Origin: Chloroflexota bacterium
GTDB lineage: Bacteria > Chloroflexota > Anaerolineae > UBA4142
Assembly (NCBI GenBank): GCA_016865935.1
Contig: VGOB01000022.1
Coordinates: forward strand, 1 to 36,904
Length of the DNA: 36,904 nucleotides
Reading direction: 5' to 3'
Both the position numbers and the translations under genes were made by a program. The notes below the pieces were generated by a model. It did not search any database. It was not told the DNA's origin and saw only the letters and a list, made by a program, of their open reading frames with translations. This document shows, piece after piece, positions 16,649 through 24,287 of this stretch (position 1 is its first letter; each line of letters begins with the position of its first letter).

Positions 16649-17847
16649 GTCAGATTGCGGGCGAAACGATTTTGATTCTTGCGAACGCGGAATGGGATTG
16701 GGCGAATCGCGTCAATTGCCATCACATCGCCAAGCGACTCGCGCACAATAATCGCGTCGTCTTTGTAGACACGATTGGCGGACGCACGCCCGCGCCGCGC
16801 GAGTTCGGCAAGGTGTGGCGACGCGTGAAACGCATCGTCGGCGGCGCGCGCCGCATCAACGAGAATCTGACGATCATCTCGCCGTTCGTCGTACCGATTT
16901 ACGGGAGCGAACGCGCGCGCGCGTTGAACACCGCGCTCCTCGCGCAACAGATTCGCGCGGTGCTGCCGCGCGACGCGCGCCCGATCGTGTGGATTTTTTT
17001 GCCCGCGCACGTGGGGCTGGTGGGCAAGTTCGACGAAAAGTTAGTGATCTATCATTGCATTGACGAGCACGCGGCGAATCCGAACGTGCCTGCCGCGCAA
17101 GTCCGCGCGCGCGAAACGCGTTTGTTGGAAATCGCCGACCTGGTTTTCACGTCGTCGCGTCCGTTGTTCGAAGACAAGCGCGCGTTCAATCCGCACACGT
17201 TTTATCTGCCGAATGTCGCGGACGCGGAACTCTTTTCGCTCGCGCACGATCCATCGTTGCCGATTCCAGAAGACATCAAAGATTTGCCGCATCCGATGGC
17301 GGGATTCATCGGCAATATTTCCGCGTACAAAATGGATTTCGATTTGCTGTGCGCGGTCGCGCAACGTAAACTCGATGTGCCGTTCGTGCTGATCGGTCCC
17401 ATCGGACGTGGTGATCCGTCTACCAATGTCGCGCGCTTGCGCGCGCAAGCGAATATCATTTTGCTGGGCGAGCGCGCGTACGCCGAATTGCCGCGCTATG
17501 TCAAGGCGTTCGACGTGTGCCTGTTGCCGAATCGTTTGAACGAATCGAATCGCGGCAGTCTGCCGATGAAATTTTTCGAGTACCTCGCGGCGGGCAAACC
17601 GGTCGTCGCCACCGACCTGCCGACGCTGGCTGAGTTTCGCGATCATTTCTACACCGCACACGACGCGAGCGAATTTGTCGCTGCGCTTGACGCCGCGCTT
17701 GCGGAAGACCCTGCGCGCGCCGACGCGCGCGTTGAACTGGCGCGCAAATATTCGTGGGACGCGCGGATGGAAGAGCTCGGCGCGATCGTGCACGCGGCGT
17801 TACGGCGTAAGATGAAGGACGGAGGACGGAAGACGGAGGACGAATGA
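16645..17847 (+). CDS. Glycosyltransferase (GT-B, GT4/GT1-like)
   Basis: A 400-aa GT-B protein similar to the TuaH-like or WcaI-like group that begins with a 'VLANAEWDW'-type strand. Visible motifs are ILILANAEWDWANRVNCHH, VIYHCIDEH, MAGFIGNISAYKMDFDLL, VLIGPIGRGDPST and the donor-site stretch LPMKFFEYLAAGKPVVATDL. It is coupled to the preceding GT4 gene by an ATGA overlap and is the last gene before a 148-base gap containing a strong promoter. Its final dozen residues (KMKDGGRKTEDE) come from a heptamer array, so the stop codon lies inside repeat sequence. Function: cytosolic transfer of one sugar of the repeat unit (inferred). Confidence 0.8.
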   Translation: MSQIAGETILILANAEWDWANRVNCHHIAKRLAHNNRVVFVDTIGGRTPAPREFGKVWRRVKRIVGGARRINENLTIISPFVVPIYGSERARALNTALLAQQIRAVLPRDARPIVWIFLPAHVGLVGKFDEKLVIYHCIDEHAANPNVPAAQVRARETRLLEIADLVFTSSRPLFEDKRAFNPHTFYLPNVADAELFSLAHDPSLPIPEDIKDLPHPMAGFIGNISAYKMDFDLLCAVAQRKLDVPFVLIGPIGRGDPSTNVARLRAQANIILLGERAYAELPRYVKAFDVCLLPNRLNESNRGSLPMKFFEYLAAGKPVVATDLPTLAEFRDHFYTAHDASEFVAALDAALAEDPARADARVELARKYSWDARMEELGAIVHAALRRKMKDGGRKTEDE

Positions 17848-17869
17848 CTTTGGTCTTTCGTCCTTTGTC
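17814..17869. repeat. Heptamer array, 8 units, two inverted halves (GGAGGAC / TTTCGTC)
   Basis: Five units of the GGAGGAC type (17814-17848) are followed without a break by three units of the TTTCGTC/CTTTGTC type (17849-17869), which are roughly the reverse complement. The first half holds the stop codon of the glycosyltransferase gene. The RNA could fold as a hairpin. Confidence 0.8.
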
Positions 17870-17874
17870 GTCTT

Positions 17875-17902
17875 TTGAGGTTTTGTCTCATCCGAGTATA
17901 AT
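17875..17902 (+). promoter_or_regulatory. Sigma70-type promoter for the carbamoyltransferase module
   Basis: -35 TTGAGG (17875-17880), a 16-base spacer and a perfect -10 TATAAT (17897-17902). Transcription would begin near 17909 and give a leader of about 87 nt containing a strong hairpin. It suggests that genes from 17996 onward can be expressed separately from those upstream. Confidence 0.65.
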
Positions 17903-17929
17903 AGCAACGTTTGTGAGTGAAAAAACGAC

Positions 17930-17978
17930 GGCGGTCGGTAGAGATGGGTCGGCGACCCGTCTCTACGCGGCGGCGGTC
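17930..17978 (+). repeat. Strong palindrome within a 7-base register in the mRNA leader
   Basis: GTAGAGATGGGTC (17938-17950) and GACCCGTCTCTAC (17954-17966) pair over 13 positions with a single G-T pair and a 3-base loop GGC. GGCGGTC flanks it on both sides (17930 and 17972), exactly 42 bases apart. The hairpin lies between the promoter and the GGAGG site of the next gene. It could be a dispersed palindromic repeat, an mRNA-stability element or a terminator lacking a T run. Confidence 0.7.
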
Positions 17979-17995
17979 GAATTCTTGGAGGACGT

Positions 17996-18223
17996 GTGAT
18001 CAAAAAAATCTGGGAGAAGTGGAAAATATTCGCGCGGGCGTTTGCCGATTTCCAGGCGCGCGTCTTACTGACGCTCGTTTACTTTATCATCGCGGCGCCA
18101 TTCGGCTTGCTAGTGCGCCTGTTGAGCGATCCGCTGGCAATCAAGCGCCACGCGCAACGTTCGATGTGGTTTCCCAAGCATAATCCCGAACAGACGCTCG
18201 AAAGCGCGCGGAGGCAATTCTAA
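17996..18223 (+). CDS. Small membrane protein, SxtJ-like
   Basis: A 75-aa protein starting at GTG, with GGAGG at 17987-17991. It has one hydrophobic segment (LLTLVYFIIAAPFGLLVRLL, about residues 24-43) followed by SDPLAIKRH, SMWFP and the C-terminal RRQF. The order of these elements resembles the end of SxtJ-family membrane proteins that accompany NodU/CmcH carbamoyltransferases, but it is shorter than usual, so the assignment is tentative. It directly abuts the carbamoyltransferase gene (TAAATG), which supports a joint role. No catalytic motif is visible. Confidence 0.6.
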   Translation: MIKKIWEKWKIFARAFADFQARVLLTLVYFIIAAPFGLLVRLLSDPLAIKRHAQRSMWFPKHNPEQTLESARRQF

Positions 18224-19996
18224 ATGCACATCCTGGGTATCTCTTGTTTCTATCACGACGCGGCGGCGGCATTGCTGCGCGACGGCGTGCTCATCGCGGC
18301 GGCGGAAGAGGAACGCTTTTCGCGCAAGAAACACGATTTCGGTTTTCCCATTCACGCGATTGATTTCTGTCTCAAGCAGGCAGGCATCCGCGGACAGGAT
18401 TTGGATTACGTTGTCTTTTACGAAAAGCCGTTTGTCAAGTTCGAACGCATCTTGATGACGGCGCTGGGCACGTTTCCTAATTCGTGGCACACCTTTCGCG
18501 AATCAATGATCACGTGGTTCAAAGACAAGTTGTGGATCAAGAGCTTGTTGCAAGACCAGTTGGGCGTCCCCGCGTCCAAGATTTTGTTCGCCGATCATCA
18601 CTTGTCGCACGCGGCAAGCGCGTTCTTCTGCTCGCCCTTCGAGCAAGCGGCGATGCTTACGATTGATGGCGTGGGCGAATGGACGACGGCGTCGGTGGGG
18701 CGTGGCAACGCGGCGTGGAATGACGCGGGCAAAAACGCGATCGAACTGGACAAAGAAATGCGCTTTCCGCATTCGCTCGGACTGCTCTATTCCGCGTTCA
18801 CCGCCTTCCTGGGTTTTGAGGTGAACGAAGGCGAATACAAAGTGATGGGTATGGCGCCGTATGGCGAGCCGCGCTATATGGACAAGGTGTACAAGTTGGT
18901 GCGCGTGAACCGTGATTCCAGTTTCTGGCTCGATCTGGATTACTTTTCCTATCACTATTCCACGCATCAAACATTCAACCGAAAATTCGTCGAACTGTTT
19001 GGTGAACCGCGCGATCCGCGTTCCGATTTCATCACACGCTTGACGCATAACGATCCGCAAGTTTCGGACGAGGTGATCGAACGCAACCAGTATTACGCCG
19101 ATGTCGCCGCGAGCATCCAAAAAGTCACCGAAGAATTGATTTTGCAAATGGCGCGGCACGCGCATCAAGAGACGGGGCTGGACAAGTTGTGTCTGGCAGG
19201 CGGCGTCGCGCTGAACAGCGTGGCGAACGGGCGCATCTTGCGCGAGACGCCGATCAAAGAATTGTTCATCCAACCCGCCGCGGGCGATTCGGGCGGCGCG
19301 TTGGGCGCGGCGTTGTACGCCTATCACGTGATCCTGGGTCAGCCGCGGCGCTTTACGCTGGAGCACGCGTACTGGGGCGCGACGTATTCCGAGGCGGACA
19401 TCCGCGCGGCGTTGGACGAGCGCGGCGCCAAGTACCACATCATCGCAGACGACGCGCGGATGACGGATCTGATCGTGGACGATTTGACGCGCGGCAAAGT
19501 CATCGGCTGGTTCCAGGGGCGGTTTGAGTGGGGACCGCGCGCGCTGGGCAATCGTAGCATCCTGGCAGACCCGCGCCGCGCCGAGATGAAGGACATCGTC
19601 AATCACAAAATCAAATTCCGCGAACCGTTCCGTCCGTTCGCGCCCGTAATTTCGGAAAGCGCCGTCGCCGATTATTTCACGTTCGATCCATCGGCGCAGT
19701 ATCCCGCGCGCTATATGCTCTTGGTGTTGCCGCTGCGCGAAGATAAAGCGCAGCAAATTCCCGCCGTCAATCATCTCGGGACGGGACGTTTGCAAACCGT
19801 GCGCCGCGAATGGAACGCGCGCTATTACGATCTGGTAAACAAGTTCGGGCAAGCGACCGGCGTGCCGGTACTGATGAACACCTCGTTCAATCTGCGCGGC
19901 GAGCCGATTGTGGCAAGTCCCGCCAACGCGCTCAACACCTTCTTCAAAAGTGGGATTGACGTGTTGGTGTTGGAAAATTATCGCGTGGAAAAATAA
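18224..19996 (+). CDS. Carbamoyltransferase, NodU/CmcH family
   Basis: A 590-aa protein of normal family length. The N-terminal Kae1-like domain has GISCFYHDAAAALL, the metal-binding stretch ADHHLSHAASAFF (about residues 126-138), TIDGVGEWTTAS and VMGMAPYGEP. The C-terminal domain has GRFEWGPRALGNRSIL, FRPFAPV and NTSFNLRGEPIV. The family transfers a carbamoyl group from carbamoyl phosphate, through carbamoyl-AMP, to a hydroxyl of a sugar or small molecule. Flanking SxtJ-like, DUF5989-like and SGNH-hydrolase genes form a recurrent neighbourhood for this family. In this locus O-carbamoylation of a glycan residue is the natural inference. Confidence 0.92.
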   Translation: MHILGISCFYHDAAAALLRDGVLIAAAEEERFSRKKHDFGFPIHAIDFCLKQAGIRGQDLDYVVFYEKPFVKFERILMTALGTFPNSWHTFRESMITWFKDKLWIKSLLQDQLGVPASKILFADHHLSHAASAFFCSPFEQAAMLTIDGVGEWTTASVGRGNAAWNDAGKNAIELDKEMRFPHSLGLLYSAFTAFLGFEVNEGEYKVMGMAPYGEPRYMDKVYKLVRVNRDSSFWLDLDYFSYHYSTHQTFNRKFVELFGEPRDPRSDFITRLTHNDPQVSDEVIERNQYYADVAASIQKVTEELILQMARHAHQETGLDKLCLAGGVALNSVANGRILRETPIKELFIQPAAGDSGGALGAALYAYHVILGQPRRFTLEHAYWGATYSEADIRAALDERGAKYHIIADDARMTDLIVDDLTRGKVIGWFQGRFEWGPRALGNRSILADPRRAEMKDIVNHKIKFREPFRPFAPVISESAVADYFTFDPSAQYPARYMLLVLPLREDKAQQIPAVNHLGTGRLQTVRREWNARYYDLVNKFGQATGVPVLMNTSFNLRGEPIVASPANALNTFFKSGIDVLVLENYRVEK

Positions 19997-20010
19997 AATT
20001 TTCTATCCGC

Positions 20011-20038
20011 GGCGGTCGGCGGTCATCGGTCGGCGGTC
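20011..20038. repeat. Heptamer array, 4 units (GGCGGTC)
   Basis: GGCGGTC three times plus ATCGGTC, in the 61-base gap between the carbamoyltransferase gene and the DUF5989-like gene, ending 8 bases before the ribosome-binding site. Confidence 0.85.
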
Positions 20039-20057
20039 GTCCGCGTGGAGGTCGTCT

Positions 20058-20234
20058 GTGAAAGTACTTCGTCAAATCGCGGCTCATCTCTCCACGGCAG
20101 GTGAATTGCTCGGCTTTGTGTGGCAACGCCGCCTGTGGCTCTTTCCACTCGTGCTGGTTTTGCTGGTGGTCGGATTGTTGATCGCGCTGGCATCTGCCTC
20201 CGCCATCGCGCCCTTCATCTACACCTTGTTCTAA
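20058..20234 (+). CDS. DUF5989-family small membrane protein
   Basis: A 58-aa protein starting at GTG with GGAGG (20047-20051) six bases upstream. It has a short amphipathic N-terminus with ELLGFVWQRRLWLFPLVL, one transmembrane segment of about 22 residues, and the ending SAIAPFIYTLF, which is the hallmark of DUF5989. The family is found next to SxtJ and carbamoyltransferase genes in many bacteria; its role is unknown. The single-helix topology suggests a membrane partner for the carbamoyltransferase (inference). A longer upstream extension in the same frame is only repeat sequence. Confidence 0.85.
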   Translation: MKVLRQIAAHLSTAGELLGFVWQRRLWLFPLVLVLLVVGLLIALASASAIAPFIYTLF

Positions 20235-20249
20235 TCGGCTGGGTGGACG

Positions 20250-21374
20250 ATGCGAAAACTCGCCAGCGTTCTGCGCGAAGCGTGGCTCATCCTCGGCGTC
20301 ACACTCGTGTGGCTGATCGTGCTGGAGATCGCCGCGCAAGCCGCGTTCGCCGCGCGCGATGTGTGGCGCGCGGGCGGCGGCGCGCAACTTGCGGAGCGGA
20401 GTCTGGGCGCTGATGTGTATCGCGATCAGGCGTGGGCAACCGAGTACTGGCGCGAAGAAAATCTCACGTCGCAAAACACATTCGCCGATTGGCACTCGTA
20501 CGTCTATTGGCGACGCAACCCGTATCAAGGCAAGTACATCAACATTGATGCGAACGGTTTACGCCAGACCTGGAACGCGACGCCGACGCCAACGCACGTC
20601 AAGATTTTTATGTTCGGCGGTTCGGCGCTGTGGGGCACGGGCGCGCGCGATGAATTTACGATTCCATCGTGGCTGTCCAAAAAGTTGCACGCGCGCGGCG
20701 CCGAGGTGCGGGTCACCAACTTTGGCGAAGGTGGTTACGTCAGTACGCAACAAGTGATCGCGTTGATGCTCGAATTGCAAAAGGGCAACGTGCCGGACGT
20801 GGTGGTCTTTTACGATGGCGTGAACGATACGTTTTCGGCGTTTCAACAAGGAGTCGCCGGGATTCCGCAGAACGAGTACCATCGCGCGCGATCATTCAAT
20901 CAACTGAACTGGCGCGATCAGGTGGTGGAAAAACTCGCGCTCTATCGCGCGGCGCGCGGCGCGGTCGCCGCGTGGCGCAAGCCCGCGCCCAGAGACGATG
21001 CCGCGCTGGCGCAAGCCGTCGTCCAAACCGCGTTGAACAATTATGCCCTGGTGGCTGCGCTTGCCAAGCAGTATGGTTTTACCGCGCAGTTCTATTGGCA
21101 ACCCGCGATCTATAGCAAGCCCATCTTGTCGGCGTGGGAAAAACAAGAATTCAATCGTCACGGTGAAGCCGATTTCTTTCGGCAGACCTATCGCGCGTTC
21201 ACCCAGCAAACATCCGCGCGCGCGATGGGCGATGTGTATGATCTCTCGAACGCGTTCGACGCGGAAGCAAACACCGTGTTCATTGATGCGTGGCACATCT
21301 CGGAAGCGGGCAACGCGCGCATCGCCGAACTGATGGCGCAGACCTTGCTTCCACTCATCCCCCGAGGTCGTTAG
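20250..21374 (+). CDS. SGNH/GDSL-family hydrolase, membrane-anchored
   Basis: A 374-aa protein with one N-terminal transmembrane segment (about residues 10-32) and an external SGNH domain. Block I is MFGGSALWGTGA with the candidate nucleophile Ser near 124. Block II is TNFGEGGYVS, block III is YDGVNDT, and block V is DAWHISEAG with Asp346 and His349. These enzymes are esterases or acyltransferases; in polysaccharide loci they often add or remove O-acetyl groups. Its place directly after the carbamoyltransferase module suggests a modification role. It overlaps the next gene by one base (TAGTG). Confidence 0.85.
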   Translation: MRKLASVLREAWLILGVTLVWLIVLEIAAQAAFAARDVWRAGGGAQLAERSLGADVYRDQAWATEYWREENLTSQNTFADWHSYVYWRRNPYQGKYINIDANGLRQTWNATPTPTHVKIFMFGGSALWGTGARDEFTIPSWLSKKLHARGAEVRVTNFGEGGYVSTQQVIALMLELQKGNVPDVVVFYDGVNDTFSAFQQGVAGIPQNEYHRARSFNQLNWRDQVVEKLALYRAARGAVAAWRKPAPRDDAALAQAVVQTALNNYALVAALAKQYGFTAQFYWQPAIYSKPILSAWEKQEFNRHGEADFFRQTYRAFTQQTSARAMGDVYDLSNAFDAEANTVFIDAWHISEAGNARIAELMAQTLLPLIPRGR

Positions 21375-21982
21375 TGTCCCGTCGCATGCAACAAATCGTC
21401 AAACGTTTGTTTGATCTAACCCTCGCGACGGTTTTGCTGATCGCCCTGTCGCCGCTCTTGCTCCTCATCGCGCTCGCCATTCGTCTCACGAGTGGCGCGC
21501 CGATTTTGTACGAGTGGCGCGTCGTCGGGCAGGGTGGACGACCGTTCAGCGGTTACAAGTTTCGGACGATGGTGGCGAATGCCGATCGGTTGAAGCGCGA
21601 GTTGTTGACGCGCAATGAAATGAACGGCGGTCCCGTGTTCAAGATCAAGGACGATCCGCGCGTGACGCCCATCGGCAAGATTTTGCGCAAGTACTCGTTG
21701 GACGAGTTGCCGCAATTATGGAGTGTCTTGCGCGGCGATATGAGCATCGTCGGTCCGCGTCCGCCGCTCGCGAGTGAATACGTTCACTTTGAAGAGTGGC
21801 AGAAACGCAAACTCACGGTCAAACCAGGGATGACCTGTCTCTGGCAAGTGCGCGGCAAGCCGAGCGATTGGCGCGAATGGTTGCGGCTCGATTTCGAGTA
21901 CATCGATCACTGGTCGCTCTGGCTCGATTTCAAAATTTTGTGGCAGACGTTCATCGTCGTCATCACAGGAAAGAACTTTTGA
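21374..21982 (+). CDS. Polyprenyl-phosphate sugar-1-phosphate transferase (short, PglC/WcaJ-C type)
   Basis: A 202-aa monotopic phosphoglycosyl transferase with one N-terminal re-entrant helix (about residues 15-36), then GQGGRPFSGYKFRTM, the catalytic dyad D110-E111 in YSLDELPQLW, GDMSIVGPRPPL and KPGMTCLWQV. Such enzymes start glycan synthesis by moving a sugar-1-phosphate from a nucleotide sugar to undecaprenyl phosphate at the inner face of the membrane. GTG 21374 is chosen because GAGG (21364-21367) lies 6 bases upstream; ATG 21386 would be too far from it. It overlaps both neighbours by one base. The specific sugar is unknown. Confidence 0.9.
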   Translation: MSRRMQQIVKRLFDLTLATVLLIALSPLLLLIALAIRLTSGAPILYEWRVVGQGGRPFSGYKFRTMVANADRLKRELLTRNEMNGGPVFKIKDDPRVTPIGKILRKYSLDELPQLWSVLRGDMSIVGPRPPLASEYVHFEEWQKRKLTVKPGMTCLWQVRGKPSDWREWLRLDFEYIDHWSLWLDFKILWQTFIVVITGKNF

Positions 21983-23094
21983 TGAAAATTCTCGTAACCG
22001 GCGGCGCAGGTTTTATCGGCTCACACACGGTTGACCTGCTCCTGCACCAAGGACACCCAGTCCGCATTCTCGACAATCTCACCCCACCCGTACATATCGC
22101 AGGCAAGGTACCCGATTACGTACCGCGAGACGTGGAGTTTATCTTAGGCGACGTGCGCGACCGCGCGGCATTTGAACGCGCGCTCGATGGCATGGACGCG
22201 GTGTTTCACTTTGCCGCGTACCAAGATTATCTCACCGATTTTTCTAAATTCTTTCACGTCAACACCGTCGGCACGGCGCTGTTGTACGAGATCGTCGTCG
22301 AGAAAAAACTGCCGATTCAGAAAATCGTCGTCGCCAGTTCGCAGGCGACGTACGGCGAAGGTAAGTACGAGTGCGCGACCGACGGCGTGCAGTACCCGCC
22401 TCTGCGCCCGGTCGAACAATTGATGCGGCGCGAGTGGGAGCCGCGTTGCCCCGTGTGCGGCGGCGCGCTGAAAATGCTCATCACCGATGAAGCGCGCGTC
22501 AACCCGCACAATCAGTACGCGATGTCGAAATTCACCCAGGAGATGCTCGCGCTGAACTTTGGGCGACGGTATAACATTCCAAGTGTCGCGCTGCGTTTTT
22601 CAATCGTGCAAGGTCCGCGCCAGTCGTTTCGCAACGCGTATTCCGGCGCGCTGCGAATTTTCACGACGCGTTTGCTGAGCCACCACGCGCCGATTTGCTA
22701 CGAAGACGGACAGCAACTGCGCGATTACGTTTCGGTGCACGACGTCGCGCGCGCGAACGCGCTGGTGATGCAAGACCCGCGCGCCGACTATCACGCGTTC
22801 AACATCGGCGGTGGACGCGCGATTACGGTCGTCGAGTTCGCGCGGCTCGTCGCGCGGCGAATGGGTGTCAACATCGCGCCCGAAATGCCCGGACAATTCC
22901 GCTTTGGCGATACGCGTCACATCGTCTCCGACATCAGCCCACTGCGCGCGTTGGGCTGGGAACCGCGCGTCGCGTTCGACGAAATCATAGACGAGTATAT
23001 CGCGTGGGCGCGTTCGCAGCCCGACGTGCGCGATTATTACGTGGACGCGGAACGCGAGATGAAGGCGCGAGGGACGATTCGCGAAACACAATGA
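21982..23094 (+). CDS. NAD-dependent epimerase, dTDP-L-rhamnose 4-epimerase-like
   Basis: A 370-aa extended short-chain dehydrogenase. The Rossmann motif VTGGAGFIGSHTVDLLL is at residues 5-21, the active-site region is VASSQATYGEG, and the catalytic pair is Y-A-M-S-K in QYAMSKFTQE. Between them lies an insert with KYECATDG and RCPVCGG, a cysteine pattern also remembered from WbiB-type dTDP-L-rhamnose 4-epimerases. It probably makes a nucleotide deoxysugar for the glycan; the exact substrate is inferred. It starts in a TGATG overlap with the sugar-1-phosphate transferase. RmlA-D homologues are not in this window. Confidence 0.8.
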   Translation: MKILVTGGAGFIGSHTVDLLLHQGHPVRILDNLTPPVHIAGKVPDYVPRDVEFILGDVRDRAAFERALDGMDAVFHFAAYQDYLTDFSKFFHVNTVGTALLYEIVVEKKLPIQKIVVASSQATYGEGKYECATDGVQYPPLRPVEQLMRREWEPRCPVCGGALKMLITDEARVNPHNQYAMSKFTQEMLALNFGRRYNIPSVALRFSIVQGPRQSFRNAYSGALRIFTTRLLSHHAPICYEDGQQLRDYVSVHDVARANALVMQDPRADYHAFNIGGGRAITVVEFARLVARRMGVNIAPEMPGQFRFGDTRHIVSDISPLRALGWEPRVAFDEIIDEYIAWARSQPDVRDYYVDAEREMKARGTIRETQ

Positions 23095-23129
23095 GCCAAT
23101 GTGCCAATGAACCAAATTCCAAATCCTAA

Positions 23130-23164
23130 CCTTGAACTTTGAACCTTGAACCTGAAACTTGAAA
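23130..23164. repeat. Heptamer array, 5 units (CCTTGAA type)
   Basis: CCTTGAA, CTTTGAA, CCTTGAA, CCTGAAA and CTTGAAA fill the end of the 71-base gap and stop one base before ATG 23166. The start of the gap (about 23095-23120) also has CAATG-containing units spaced by 8. No convincing ribosome-binding site exists besides the repeat. Confidence 0.8.
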
Positions 23165-23165
23165 C

Positions 23166-24191
23166 ATGCTAATCACGCGCGCACCTGTTCGGATTTCCTT
23201 TGCTGGCGGCGGCACCGATTTGCCCGCGTACTATGCGCGGCACGGCGGCGCAGTCGTCAGCACGACGATTGACAAATATTTTTACGTCTTTCTCAACGTG
23301 ATCGCCGACGAGACGATCCAGATCGCGTCGTCCGATTATCGCACGTTCTATCGGCACGACGTGGATACGCCGATGCTCTTCGACGGCGATTTGAGTTTGC
23401 CGCGCGCCATCTTCAATCACTTTGGATTGACGCGCGGACTTTCGATGTTTCTCGCGTCGGAGATTCCGCCGGGCACGGGTCTCGGCTCGTCGAGCACGGT
23501 CGCGGTCGCGATCATCAAAGCGGTGACGACCGCGCGCGGTTTGTTTTTGTCGAAACAGCAAATCGCCGAACTCGCGTGCCGGATCGAGATCGAAAAACTG
23601 GGCGAGCCGATTGGCAAGCAGGATCAGTACGCCGCCGCGTTCGGCGGCTTGAACCTGATCCAATTTTCGAGCGATGGCGTGACGGTCGAGCCGATCAGCA
23701 TCGCGACGGAAACGCGCCGTGAACTCGAACGCAATGTTCTGTTGTTCTTCACAGGCGCGACGCGCGCGGCGTCGTCCATTTTACATTCGCAGAAACAATC
23801 GTCGGAGCAAAACGATCCGCGCGTTCTGGACGCGTTGCACGCGGTCAAGCAAATGGCGTTCGAAGCGAAGGCGTGCCTCGCACGCGGCGAGCTCGCGCAA
23901 TTCGGCGCGCTGCTGGACCGCGCGTGGCAGAACAAGAAAAAATTTGCGCGCGGCGTTTCGAATGCGCTGATTGACGAGTGCTACGATCTCGCGCGGCAAA
24001 ACGGCGCGTGTGGCGGCAAGGTCACAGGCGCAGGCGGCGGCGGCTTTTTGATGATCTACTGCGAGCCCGCGCATCAAGGCGCGGTGACTCAGGCGTTGGA
24101 AGCGAAAGGTCTCAAGCGGATGGATTTTCGTTTTGAAAGCGAAGGCGCGCGCGTGTTGGTGAATGCGGGCTTGCGGATCGCGGAGAGTTGA
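23166..24191 (+). CDS. GHMP kinase, D-glycero-D-manno-heptose 7-phosphate kinase-like (HddA type)
   Basis: A 341-aa GHMP-superfamily kinase. Motif 1 is RISFAGGGTDLPAYY (about residues 9-23), motif 2 is PPGTGLGSSSTVAVA (101-115), and motif 3 is GKVTGAGGGGFLMIY. The order and length match HddA, which phosphorylates D-glycero-D-manno-heptose 7-phosphate at C1; some relatives use fucose or other sugars. A GmhB-type phosphatase gene lies 1.5 kb downstream, which supports the heptose assignment. The isomerase GmhA and nucleotidyltransferase HddC are not in the window. Heptamer arrays lie immediately upstream and downstream. Confidence 0.8.
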   Translation: MLITRAPVRISFAGGGTDLPAYYARHGGAVVSTTIDKYFYVFLNVIADETIQIASSDYRTFYRHDVDTPMLFDGDLSLPRAIFNHFGLTRGLSMFLASEIPPGTGLGSSSTVAVAIIKAVTTARGLFLSKQQIAELACRIEIEKLGEPIGKQDQYAAAFGGLNLIQFSSDGVTVEPISIATETRRELERNVLLFFTGATRAASSILHSQKQSSEQNDPRVLDALHAVKQMAFEAKACLARGELAQFGALLDRAWQNKKKFARGVSNALIDECYDLARQNGACGGKVTGAGGGGFLMIYCEPAHQGAVTQALEAKGLKRMDFRFESEGARVLVNAGLRIAES

Positions 24192-24192
24192 G

Positions 24193-24276
24193 CAGTGTTC
24201 GGTATCCAGTATTCAGTGTTCAGTATTCAGTTGTCGTCCAACTGAACACTGAATACTGAAAACTGAATACTTGACT
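24193..24276. repeat. Heptamer array, 12 units in two inverted halves (CAGTATT / CTGAATA)
   Basis: Six units of the CAGTATT/CAGTGTT type (24193-24234) face five units of the CTGAATA/CTGAACA/CTGAAAA type (24242-24276), with CGTCCAA at the turn. The two halves are near-perfect reverse complements and would form a stem of about 27 bp. It fills nearly the whole 96-base gap. It may act as a bidirectional terminator or RNA-processing site, although no T run follows. Confidence 0.85.
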
Positions 24277-24287
24277 TTAGACTGACT

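Noticed and set aside
18503..19852. A 449-codon minus-strand frame opposite the carbamoyltransferase gene
   Set aside because: The plus strand encodes an unmistakable NodU/CmcH protein; the other frame has the usual shadow composition.
19908..20057. N-terminal extension of the DUF5989-like protein
   Set aside because: The extension is translated from the end of the carbamoyltransferase gene and the repeat array; GTG 20058 has a well-placed GGAGG and gives the family length.
21796..21981. N-terminal extension of the epimerase
   Set aside because: It lies wholly inside the sugar-transferase gene, and the Rossmann motif starts right after ATG 21982.
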